The translations under genes and the position numbers were made by a program. From NCBI GenBank assembly GCA_947178125.1, contig CAMWXB010000039.1, positions 1 to 38,620 on the forward strand: 38,620 nt of DNA, given 5' to 3'. The notes under the pieces were generated by a model. The model saw only the letters and a list, made by a program, of their open reading frames with translations. It had not been told where the DNA came from and searched no databases. Source of the stretch: an uncultured Lachnospiraceae bacterium (GTDB lineage Bacteria; Bacillota; Clostridia; Lachnospirales; Lachnospiraceae). Numbering within the stretch: position 1 is the first letter of the stretch; each line of letters opens with the position of its first letter. Shown here one piece after another: positions 8,716 to 16,137 of this stretch.

Positions 8716-9450
8716 ATGAGAGGGAAAATGATTTTTGATAAATTTATTTATACAAATAAAGGGGGGCATTCCACTAATGAGGATTCCGCGGGCGCGGAAG
8801 AATCCGGCGAAAGTGGGATCTTTGTCGTAGCAGACGGACTTGGCGGCCATCTGCTCGGTGAGGTGGCATCTGCCTGTGTTAGGGATACGCTGCTCGAACA
8901 ATGGAGACCGGATGGGAAAAAACGTTCCCTATGGTTGAAAGATGTTATTGCAAAAGCGAACAGCCGGGTGCTCAACCTTCAAGAGGAAAAAGAATGTGTG
9001 TTGAAAAGCACGGTTGTTGCTCTGACGATTGACGGCGATGAGGCTGTGTGGGCAAATGTTGGAGATTCCCGATTGTATTATTTGCATGAAAGCAGGATAT
9101 ATGCTTTTACGGAAGATCATACCGTTTCTTATAAGAAATATAAAGCCGGTGAAATTACCAGAGAGCAGATTTGTCAGGATGAAGATCAGACCTGCTTGTT
9201 GCGTTCAGTTGGCAGTATGGATCGTAATGAGCCTGATATATATAAATGTGATGTACCGATTGAGGCAGGAGATGCTTTTCTGCTTTGTTCGGATGGTGTG
9301 TGGGAGTATCTGAAAGAGGAAGAGATGCTGATTGACCTGCTCAGAGCAGAAAATGCGAAAGAGTGGGCGGAGCTGCTGTTGCTTCGCATGATGGCAAGAA
9401 TAAAAGAAGGAAACGATAATCTGACACTTTTGACGTTGATGTTAAAATAG
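8716..9450 (+). CDS. PP2C-family Ser/Thr protein phosphatase 2
   Basis: This 244-residue protein is a compact PP2C with all core motifs: STNEDSAG near the N-terminus, VADGLGGHLLGE, LKSTVVAL, ANVGDSRLYYL, LLCSDGVWEYL and EGNDNLTLL. It has no membrane segment. Together with the phosphatase at 6447-7304 it gives the locus two erasers of Ser/Thr phosphorylation. The start is uncertain: ATG 8716 has only a weak upstream site, while ATG 8728, four codons in, has AGAGGG but only three bases of spacing. A 54-base spacer with an inverted repeat precedes the gene. It is followed 31 bases later by the VWA gene. Confidence 0.9.
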   Translation: MRGKMIFDKFIYTNKGGHSTNEDSAGAEESGESGIFVVADGLGGHLLGEVASACVRDTLLEQWRPDGKKRSLWLKDVIAKANSRVLNLQEEKECVLKSTVVALTIDGDEAVWANVGDSRLYYLHESRIYAFTEDHTVSYKKYKAGEITREQICQDEDQTCLLRSVGSMDRNEPDIYKCDVPIEAGDAFLLCSDGVWEYLKEEEMLIDLLRAENAKEWAELLLLRMMARIKEGNDNLTLLTLMLK

Positions 9451-9481
9451 TATTGGTGCAAAAGCGGGAAGGAGGAGCATT

Positions 9482-11155
9482 GTGAAAAAGAAAATTGGTA
9501 TGTGGCTGACAGGCTTTTTACTCTTATGCCTGTTTGGTGGACGGGTCTACGCTGCGTCAGAGAATAATGTTGCGGACGAAGAAGCGAATGTTATGAATGA
9601 AGCGGAATCTGATGCTGTGATCGAGGCGGAATCCGGATATTGTCTGGGGGATGAGCTGTATATTTTTTTCTGGATGAAAGATGGATATGATGCAGGGAGC
9701 TTAAGCGTAAAACTGGAATCAGAAAATGTATCCAGTGACGATGAAGGAACGGTGGTGCCGGTGGCAGAGAGCAGTTCAATCGTACGCTATGTTTTTATGG
9801 TAGACAGCTCTGGCACCATGTGTGATCACATAGATAAAGTGAATGCCTTTGTAGATTCACTTATGGAAGAAGAAAAGCAGGAAGCATTTTATACGGTGGC
9901 AACTTTTGGGGAGCATTTTGAGGTCGTGAGTGAGAACCTCACGGACAAAAATACCGTAAAGGAGGTTCTGGCTGGACTGGATTATTCGGAGAAGTTGACC
10001 GATCCTTATACCGGAGTGGAGAATGCGCTGAAATATCTGGACAGCTATTCCATAAGAAGCGGGGATATCGTTAATCTGATTGTAATCACGGATGGAGAAC
10101 CGGATCTGGGAATAAAGGACGAAGACGAAAGGCAGGAGTCGGAAAAGAGATTCGCCCAATCGACAGCCGATAAGATCGCGAATGCGCCGGAAGTAATTGT
10201 GAGTACGCTTTGTATGGCAGAATGGCAGGAATACGCATATGAGGCATTTGCAGGGAGCAGAGGAATCCACGAGAAGATTGATGACAATCAGGATGCTGCG
10301 GCGGCAGGGAAAAAGATGGCACAATATGTAGACAGCCTTTATCGGACGAGTTTAAAATTATCCGGGGTGCCTTCTGTGGAGCGTTTTTCTGTAAAATTGA
10401 AAATGCGGGGAAATAGCATAGATGGGCAGCTCGTAATGTTAGAGGCCGATATAGAGGGGATTCCCAATCTGAAAATGTTTTCCAATGGCGCAGCACCAGA
10501 AGCGGTTCCGGGAAAAGCACAGGGAGAGGCGGGAAGCGTAGACGTGCAGGAGTCTGCTCCTGATTTTGAAAAAATCGAAAATGAAGAAAGTGATTGTATT
10601 AATGCCCCGGGGACTGCGGCAGAGGCAGAAACAGAGGACAGAACAGGAACAGAAACGGAGATAGAAACAGGGGCAGAGGACGGAACGGAGACCGAGGAAT
10701 CTGAAGAGAAAAAGGTGGGAAAAAAGGTTTCGTTGTTGATCATTTCTATTGTTTGTGTATTTGCAATAGCTGGAATTGGCATTGTGTTTTTTGTAAAAAA
10801 GAAAACGCCCAATCGTGCGAAAGAAACGGCGGAGGCGGTAACAAAACCGGTATCAGGTGGCATTGCAATGAAGCTGGAGGTGTATGCAGGAAACTGTATC
10901 AGTAAAGCATCGACCCTGTATCTGGTGGATTGCCTTAGAATCGGAAGTTCACCGGAATGTCATATAAGATTTGATGATTTGGATGTTGAGCCTTTGCATT
11001 CCCGCATTTTTAAAAAAGATCAAATGATTTATATTGAAGATATGAATTCGAAAGAGGGAACGGCTTTAGGTGGAATGAGGATTCAGGGTCAGAATCGTCT
11101 GCGTAGTGGAGATGTCATCTCGATTGGTGGAGTGGAATTTTGTTTGAAGTTTTAA
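9482..11155 (+). CDS. Secreted/membrane von Willebrand A protein with degenerate C-terminal FHA domain
   Basis: This 557-residue protein starts at GTG 9482, preceded by AAGGAGGAG. A signal peptide (1-25) leads to an acidic stretch and a VWA domain (about 100-300) with a MIDAS-like DSSGT at 108-112 (Thr replaces the usual last Ser) and VITDGEPDLG. A long Glu/Thr-rich linker and a membrane helix (about residues 415-440) follow. The C-terminal cytoplasmic domain has an FHA fold signature, but key residues are changed: GS instead of GR and EPLHS instead of SRxH. It may not bind phosphothreonine in the usual way. The VWA domain suggests metal-dependent binding of an outside protein ligand. Confidence 0.87.
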   Translation: MKKKIGMWLTGFLLLCLFGGRVYAASENNVADEEANVMNEAESDAVIEAESGYCLGDELYIFFWMKDGYDAGSLSVKLESENVSSDDEGTVVPVAESSSIVRYVFMVDSSGTMCDHIDKVNAFVDSLMEEEKQEAFYTVATFGEHFEVVSENLTDKNTVKEVLAGLDYSEKLTDPYTGVENALKYLDSYSIRSGDIVNLIVITDGEPDLGIKDEDERQESEKRFAQSTADKIANAPEVIVSTLCMAEWQEYAYEAFAGSRGIHEKIDDNQDAAAAGKKMAQYVDSLYRTSLKLSGVPSVERFSVKLKMRGNSIDGQLVMLEADIEGIPNLKMFSNGAAPEAVPGKAQGEAGSVDVQESAPDFEKIENEESDCINAPGTAAEAETEDRTGTETEIETGAEDGTETEESEEKKVGKKVSLLIISIVCVFAIAGIGIVFFVKKKTPNRAKETAEAVTKPVSGGIAMKLEVYAGNCISKASTLYLVDCLRIGSSPECHIRFDDLDVEPLHSRIFKKDQMIYIEDMNSKEGTALGGMRIQGQNRLRSGDVISIGGVEFCLKF

Positions 11156-11168
11156 GGAGGGATAAATT

Positions 11169-11954
11169 ATGCAGTATGCAACGAAGGCTGCGAGGATTGG
11201 CGCGTATATCATTGATAATATTATTCTCAATTTACTGATTTTTCTTTGTACATATATATCGATCGGGCTTGGTCTTATTATCGCATTTGTTGGCGGGACA
11301 CTTTATTATGGTATCATGGAAGGCAGCAGTCTGCACGGAACGCTGGGAAAATACCTGATGGGAATTGTGATTGTGAACGAAAACGGCCAGCCCATAGATT
11401 ATGGAAAATCGTTTACCAGAGCGATTTGTCGAATGCTGTCTTCCATGCTTTTTGGCATAGGATTTTTGATCGGACTGTTTGACGAGGAAGGAAAGACCTT
11501 GCATGACCGTATTGCCGGCACAAGGGTGATCACGAAAGCTTCCATCGGTCAGCCTTCCGTGGCAGTTTATGGAAATCAGGCGATGAACCGGATGGAACCG
11601 CAGCAGTCCGTTCAACGATCAGAATATTCAGCATCGCACCCCAAAATAGTAGGTGTGGCAGGTAAATATGCGGGACAGGCGTATCCTGTCGGGCCGCAGG
11701 GACTTATCATGGGAAGAGAGCAGAATGTCTGTGATTTTGTATTTGAGAGTAATACCGGCGGAATTAGCAGAACACATTGTAAAATTCAATATAATCCACA
11801 GACTGGAATGTTTGTTTTGCATGACCTGGGTTCCTCTTATGGAACTTTTCTTGGAAACGGGGTATGCGTATCGCAGGGGCAGCCGGTAGCGCTTCGCCCC
11901 GGTGAGCAGTTTTATCTGGCGGATAAAACTTGTATGTTTATGGTCACATTTTAA
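11169..11954 (+). CDS. RDD-family membrane protein with C-terminal FHA domain
   Basis: This 261-residue protein has an RDD membrane domain at its N-terminus (about 1-125), with the arginine and aspartates of the family (ARIGAYIIDN, then LHDRIAGTRV) and two to three hydrophobic helices. After a Gln/Ser-rich linker comes an intact FHA domain (about residues 165-260: IMGREQN, ISRTHCK, SSYGTFLGNG). It closely resembles the FHA domain of the protease gene, which suggests duplication. The RDD family is poorly understood; a transport or scaffold role has been proposed. Here it probably anchors a phosphothreonine reader at the membrane. Start ATG 11169 follows AAGGAGGG. It is the last gene of the signalling run. 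Confidence 0.88.
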   Translation: MQYATKAARIGAYIIDNIILNLLIFLCTYISIGLGLIIAFVGGTLYYGIMEGSSLHGTLGKYLMGIVIVNENGQPIDYGKSFTRAICRMLSSMLFGIGFLIGLFDEEGKTLHDRIAGTRVITKASIGQPSVAVYGNQAMNRMEPQQSVQRSEYSASHPKIVGVAGKYAGQAYPVGPQGLIMGREQNVCDFVFESNTGGISRTHCKIQYNPQTGMFVLHDLGSSYGTFLGNGVCVSQGQPVALRPGEQFYLADKTCMFMVTF

Positions 11955-11993
11955 TGGTAAGTTTTCAAATAGTAAGTTTTCTTCAGAAATAAC

Positions 11994-12027
11994 TTGCCAA
12001 TTCCTCACAGTTATGATATCATATAAT
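11994..12027 (+). promoter_or_regulatory. Candidate sigma-A promoter of tRNA-Leu
   Basis: TTGCCA (11994-11999) is followed after 17 bases by TATCAT (12017-12022). A consensus TATAAT overlaps at 12022-12027 but would be 22 bases away. The position, 15-25 bases upstream of the tRNA, fits. Confidence 0.5.
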
Positions 12028-12041
12028 TCGGTTGTTGGAAT

Positions 12042-12124
12042 GCTGGTGTGTCGGAATGGCAGACGAGGCAGACTCAAAATCTGTTGCGGGCAACCGCGTG
12101 TGGGTTCAAGTCCCACCACCAGCA
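12042..12124 (+). tRNA. tRNA-Leu (anticodon CAA)
   Basis: The 83-base gene folds as a class II tRNA. Acceptor GCTGGTG (12042-12048) pairs with CACCAGC (12117-12123), with discriminator A at 12124. The anticodon loop CTCAAAA gives anticodon CAA, which reads UUG. There is a long variable arm (TTGCGGGCAACCGC) and a T-arm GTGGGTTCAAGTCCCAC. The 3' CCA is not encoded. A terminator follows 7 bases later. Confidence 0.96.
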
Positions 12125-12131
12125 TTGATGG

Positions 12132-12173
12132 AAAGTCTGAAAAACTGATAGTAAGGGTTTTCAGACTTTTTTT
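12132..12173 (+). terminator. Rho-independent terminator after tRNA-Leu
   Basis: AAAGTCTGAAAA (12132-12143) pairs with TTTTCAGACTTT (12158-12169) as a 12-bp stem and runs into a seven-T tract (12167-12173). Confidence 0.88.
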
Positions 12174-12252
12174 ATTGCAAAAATAATCTTGTTTGGAAAT
12201 TTCCGTTTGGAATTTTCTTTTCTGATCTTTGTAGATTTCTTTCCCATAGTCT

Positions 12253-12281
12253 TTGCAAAGCCCGCCATTATGGTATATAAT
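12253..12281 (+). promoter_or_regulatory. Sigma-A promoter of the zinc-finger/polA operon
   Basis: TTGCAA (12253-12258), 17 bases, then a perfect TATAAT (12276-12281). It lies about 60 bases before GTG 12340. I see no other gene between 12174 and 12339; the stretch is AT-rich. Confidence 0.75.
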
Positions 12282-12339
12282 AAAAACTGTATGGTTTCTA
12301 TTCCAAAGTTCGCAGACTGCGTAAGAATGAGGGGCTAAT

Positions 12340-12663
12340 GTGGATTGCAAAGAAGAAGAAAAAATGATTCCGGTCTTTTTACAGGATGAACTGGATATTA
12401 AGGCATTAAAACAATTCATAGAACATATCGATGGATGCCCGGAGTGCATGGAAGAACTTTCCATTCAGTTTCTGGTGGCGGAAGGTCTGGAAAGGCTGGA
12501 AGCGGGCAATAATTTTAATTTGCAGAAGGCTTTGGCGACGCGCCTTTTGGATGCCAGATATCAGATAAAGGTGCGGCAGATACTGCTGCAGACCTTGCTT
12601 TGTCTGGAGGTGGCGGTGGGGGCGGCAATTCTGATCGCGCTTATCATTGTATTTAAATTTTAA
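12340..12663 (+). CDS. Small anti-sigma-like zinc-finger membrane protein
   Basis: This 107-residue protein starts at GTG 12340, five bases after GAGGGG. Its N-terminus has the layout of zf-HC2 anti-sigma domains: a Cys at residue 3 and HIDGCPEC (H-x3-C-x2-C). A central helical part leads to a C-terminal membrane helix (about 85-105, CLEVAVGAAILIALIIVF). Such proteins usually hold a sigma factor at the membrane, but no sigma gene is adjacent. It is the first gene of the polA operon, 29 bases before polA, so it may act as a membrane-bound zinc-finger regulator of unknown partner. The family call is moderately sure; the function is inferred. Confidence 0.75.
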   Translation: MDCKEEEKMIPVFLQDELDIKALKQFIEHIDGCPECMEELSIQFLVAEGLERLEAGNNFNLQKALATRLLDARYQIKVRQILLQTLLCLEVAVGAAILIALIIVFKF

Positions 12664-12692
12664 AAAAGGGAAAGCCGGATTAAGAGAAAGGC

Positions 12693-15461
12693 ATGGTTAT
12701 TGATATGAGTCAGAAACTGGTTTTAATAGATGGGCACAGCATTTTGAACAGAGCTTTTTATGGAGTGCCTGACCTGACGAACAGTCAGGGGTTTCATACG
12801 AATGCGATACACGGTTTCCTGAATATTATGTTCAAGATTCTGGAAGAGGAGGCACCGGATTATCTGACCGTGGCGTTCGATGTTCATGCCCCCACATTTC
12901 GGCATGAAATCTATCAGGAATATAAAGGAACGAGAAAACCGATGCCGGAAGAACTGCGGGAGCAGGTTCCGGTGATGAAACAGATGCTTCAGGCAATGGG
13001 AATCTGCATCGTTGAGCAGGCCGGGCTGGAAGCGGATGACATTCTCGGTACGCTGGCGGTGCGGGCCGAAAAGGAGGGAATGGAAGTAGCCCTTGTTTCC
13101 GGAGACAGAGACCTTTTGCAGATTGCGTCGGAGCATATCATGATCCGCATTCCCAAGACCAAAGGCGGCAGAACGGAAGTGGAGAATTATTATGCCAGAG
13201 ACGTGAAAGAACGCTATCAGGTCACACCGAAGCAGTTTATTGATTTAAAAGCCCTGATGGGCGACACGGCAGATAACATTCCGGGTGTGCCTAAGGTCGG
13301 GGAAAAGACCGCTACGGAGCTGATGTTACAGTTTGGTTCTCTGGAGAACATTTATGATAATCTGGAGAACATTACAAAAAAAGCGATAAAAGAGTCTCTT
13401 ACGAATAACAAGGAACTTGCCGATTTGAGCAAGGTGCTGGCGACGATTAAGGTGGACAGCGATATTGACTTTTCCTTTGAAAAGGCTAAAATCGGTAATT
13501 TTTATACGGAAGAGGCATATGTATTATGTAAACAACTTGAATTTAAGAATCTGTTATCGCGTTTTGAAAAAGATGCCGTTTTAACGAACAGTCAGACGGA
13601 GTATTTCAAGACGTTGACGGATTTGACGGAAATAGAAGAGGTATTCGCACAGGCATTGAAGCGGTGCAATATGCCGGAAACGGATGGAGAAACCGGTAAT
13701 AGCAGTGGAGAAATGGAAGCAGGCTGTGAACTTGGCCTTTCCGTATTACGGGACGGCAGAGATGATGAAGCATGTGTGGGCATTGCCCTTGCGCTTTCGG
13801 AAAAGGAAATCTATTTTATTCCCTGTCAGGGGTTTATCACAAAGCAGTACCTTGCCGGAAAATTGAGCGATTTGAATAAAAATGAATTATGTAAACTTGA
13901 TGTCTGCAATATCAAGCAGATTTACGATATGATAGAACAGGATGAGGCGGAAGAAACCGTCGGCGGGGACGGACTGGCTGCCTATCGGAAGAAGAAATAT
14001 TTCGATATTCTTCTGGCGGCATATCTGTTGAATCCGCTCAAAAACGATTATGATACAGAATCCATCGCGGGCGAGCATCTCGGTCTGGTGATTCCGGACA
14101 GAAAACAGGTCTGCGGCAAAAACTCCTATCGGCAGACGATGGAGGAAAAAACGGAAGAATTGAAGGAATTTGCCTGTTTTCAGGCATATACCTGCCTGAT
14201 GGCGGCGGGAGAACTGGGAAAGAAACTGGAAGAACAGGGAATGCTCGAACTGTTATATGAAATAGAGATGCCCTTGACGAAGGTTCTGTATGAGATGGAG
14301 TTATCCGGCGTTATGGTCCGGCCGGATGAGTTGAAGGCTTATGGTGAGGCATTGACAGGACGGATTGCGGAACTTGAACAGTCTGTCTGCGAACAGGCCG
14401 GCATGAAGTTCAACATCAATTCGCCGAAACAGCTGGGTGAAGTCCTTTTTGAAAAGATGGGTATTCCCGGTGGGAAAAAGACGAAGACAGGGTATTCGAC
14501 GGCAGCGGATATTTTGGAAAAGCTGGCGCCTGATCATCCGATTATTGCGGATATTCTGGAATATCGGGGACTGGCGAAATTAAAATCGACCTATGCGGAC
14601 GGGCTTGCCGTTTATATCGATGAAGGAAACCGCATTCATTCTACTTTTAATCAGACGATTACGGCGACAGGGAGAATCAGTTCCACGGAGCCGAATCTGC
14701 AGAATATTCCGATTCGTATGGAGCTCGGCAGGAGAATCCGGAAAGTATTCGTGCCGGCAGAGGGCTGCCTGTTCATGGACGCGGATTATTCCCAGATTGA
14801 GCTGCGCGTGCTCGCGCATATGTCTGATGATAAGCAGTTGATAGATGCTTATCAGATGGATCAGGATATTCACAGGATTACGGCTTCTAAAGTATTCCAT
14901 ACGCCTTTTGAAGAGGTAACGGATTTACAGAGAAGAAATGCCAAGGCGGTCAATTTCGGCATCGTATACGGCATCAGTTCTTTCGGGCTGAGTCAGGATT
15001 TGAGCATTTCCCGAAAAGAGGCCGCGGAATATATCGAACAGTATTTTGCGACGTATCCGGGAATCAAGATATTTCTGGATAAGTTGGTGGAAGATGCGAA
15101 GACCTGCGGTTATGTCAAGACCATGTTCGGCAGAAGAAGGCCGATACCGGAACTGTCGTCCAGCAATTTTATGCAGCGTTCTTTCGGAGAACGCGTGGCA
15201 ATGAATTCCCCGATACAGGGAACCGCAGCGGATATCATCAAGCTTGCCATGATTCATGTATGGGCGAGACTGCGGAAAGAAAAACTTCGTTCCCGCCTGA
15301 TCTTACAGGTGCATGATGAACTGCTGATTGAAGTTCATGCACCGGAAGAAGAGCAGGTAAGACGTATTTTATCGGAAGAGATGCAGGCTGCGGCGAAATT
15401 GTCTGTTGCGCTGGAAATTGACCTGCATACGGGGATGACGTGGTATGATGCCAAAGGGTGA
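12693..15461 (+). CDS. polA: DNA polymerase I
   Basis: This 922-residue enzyme fills gaps and removes RNA primers in replication and repair. Residues 1-290 are the 5'-3' exonuclease/flap domain (VLIDGHSILNRAF, EADDILGTLA, SGDRDLLQ, GDTADNIPGVPKVGEKTA). The middle (310-510) has the position of a 3'-5' exonuclease, but I see no DxE catalytic motif, so proofreading is probably absent, as in many Firmicutes. The polymerase domain holds motif A DADYSQIELRV (about 695), motif B RRNAKAVNFGIVYG (about 746) and motif C QVHDELL (about 871). A later ATG at 12705 is possible, but AGAAAGG lies just before 12693. It is followed by coaE. Confidence 0.97.
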   Translation: MVIDMSQKLVLIDGHSILNRAFYGVPDLTNSQGFHTNAIHGFLNIMFKILEEEAPDYLTVAFDVHAPTFRHEIYQEYKGTRKPMPEELREQVPVMKQMLQAMGICIVEQAGLEADDILGTLAVRAEKEGMEVALVSGDRDLLQIASEHIMIRIPKTKGGRTEVENYYARDVKERYQVTPKQFIDLKALMGDTADNIPGVPKVGEKTATELMLQFGSLENIYDNLENITKKAIKESLTNNKELADLSKVLATIKVDSDIDFSFEKAKIGNFYTEEAYVLCKQLEFKNLLSRFEKDAVLTNSQTEYFKTLTDLTEIEEVFAQALKRCNMPETDGETGNSSGEMEAGCELGLSVLRDGRDDEACVGIALALSEKEIYFIPCQGFITKQYLAGKLSDLNKNELCKLDVCNIKQIYDMIEQDEAEETVGGDGLAAYRKKKYFDILLAAYLLNPLKNDYDTESIAGEHLGLVIPDRKQVCGKNSYRQTMEEKTEELKEFACFQAYTCLMAAGELGKKLEEQGMLELLYEIEMPLTKVLYEMELSGVMVRPDELKAYGEALTGRIAELEQSVCEQAGMKFNINSPKQLGEVLFEKMGIPGGKKTKTGYSTAADILEKLAPDHPIIADILEYRGLAKLKSTYADGLAVYIDEGNRIHSTFNQTITATGRISSTEPNLQNIPIRMELGRRIRKVFVPAEGCLFMDADYSQIELRVLAHMSDDKQLIDAYQMDQDIHRITASKVFHTPFEEVTDLQRRNAKAVNFGIVYGISSFGLSQDLSISRKEAAEYIEQYFATYPGIKIFLDKLVEDAKTCGYVKTMFGRRRPIPELSSSNFMQRSFGERVAMNSPIQGTAADIIKLAMIHVWARLRKEKLRSRLILQVHDELLIEVHAPEEEQVRRILSEEMQAAAKLSVALEIDLHTGMTWYDAKG

Positions 15462-15465
15462 AAAG

Positions 15466-15488
15466 GTTGAAAGAAAAGCGCTTTCAAC
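15466..15488 (+). other. Hairpin 1 between polA and coaE
   Basis: GTTGAAAG and CTTTCAAC form a perfect 8-bp stem around a 7-base loop, starting 5 bases after the polA stop. No T tract follows. It could reduce readthrough or be a processing site. Confidence 0.55.
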
Positions 15489-15501
15489 TATTGATTTGAG
15501 T

Positions 15502-15517
15502 GTCTGCTGAAGCAGAC
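15502..15517 (+). other. Hairpin 2 between polA and coaE
   Basis: GTCTGCT-GA-AGCAGAC is a perfect palindrome ending 2 bases before the first coaE ATG. Folded in mRNA, it would occupy the place where a ribosome binding site should be, and no clear site is seen. It could limit coaE translation. Confidence 0.55.
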
Positions 15518-15519
15518 AA

Positions 15520-16137
15520 ATGGGTATAAGGATGAAGGTTATAGGAATCACGGGAGGCGTGGGCGCGGGAAAATCGGCGCTTCTGGCTTATGTGAAGGAG
15601 CATTATCGCTGTCGGGTGATTTTGGCTGATGAGGTGGCACATCAGGTTGAGGAGCCTGGGCAGGCGTGTTATCAGGAACTGGTGAAGCTGCTGGGAAACG
15701 AAATTTTGAACCCGGACGGGACAATCGATAAAAAGAGGATGGCAGAAAAGATTTTTGCGTGCAGTGCCGTTTTAGAGCAGGTGAACGCCATCGTGCATCC
15801 GGCGGTGAAGGAATATATTCTGCGGGAAATCGCACAGAGCAGGCAGGAAGAAAATGACGACTTTCTTTTTGTGGAAGCGGCGCTCTTGATCGAGGACGGC
15901 TATGGAGAAATTCTGGATGAACTCTGGTATATCCATGCGCGGGAAGATATCAGGCGAAGCCGTTTAAAAGCGGGGAGAGCTTATTCCGATGAAAAGATAG
16001 ACCGTATTTTGAAAGAACAGTTATCTGAAAAAGAATTTAGACGGCATTGCGGGGTCGTGATCGATAACAGCGGAAGCCCTGCGGAGGCCTGTCAGCAGAT
16101 TGATAGAAAATTGGGGGAATATCTGTGTCAGAAATGA
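15520..16137 (+). CDS. coaE: Dephospho-CoA kinase
   Basis: This 205-residue enzyme catalyses the last step of coenzyme A synthesis, ATP-dependent phosphorylation of the 3'-hydroxyl of dephospho-CoA. The P-loop GGVGAGKS is at residues 12-19. Further family motifs are ILADEVAHQV, NAIVHPAV and LFVEAALLIEDG, with an R-rich lid (REDIRRSRLKAGR). The start is uncertain: ATG 15520 and ATG 15532 (MKVIGIT, the usual N-terminus) both lack a good ribosome binding site, and a palindrome precedes them. The end overlaps the FtsA-like gene by 13 bases, so the two are translationally coupled. polA-coaE linkage is common in Firmicutes. Confidence 0.95.
   Translation: MGIRMKVIGITGGVGAGKSALLAYVKEHYRCRVILADEVAHQVEEPGQACYQELVKLLGNEILNPDGTIDKKRMAEKIFACSAVLEQVNAIVHPAVKEYILREIAQSRQEENDDFLFVEAALLIEDGYGEILDELWYIHAREDIRRSRLKAGRAYSDEKIDRILKEQLSEKEFRRHCGVVIDNSGSPAEACQQIDRKLGEYLCQK

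Noticed and set aside
12042-12124. tRNA-Leu as an attachment site for the signalling locus
   Set aside because: No integrase, no repeated tRNA 3' end, and the locus lies on the 5' side of the tRNA.
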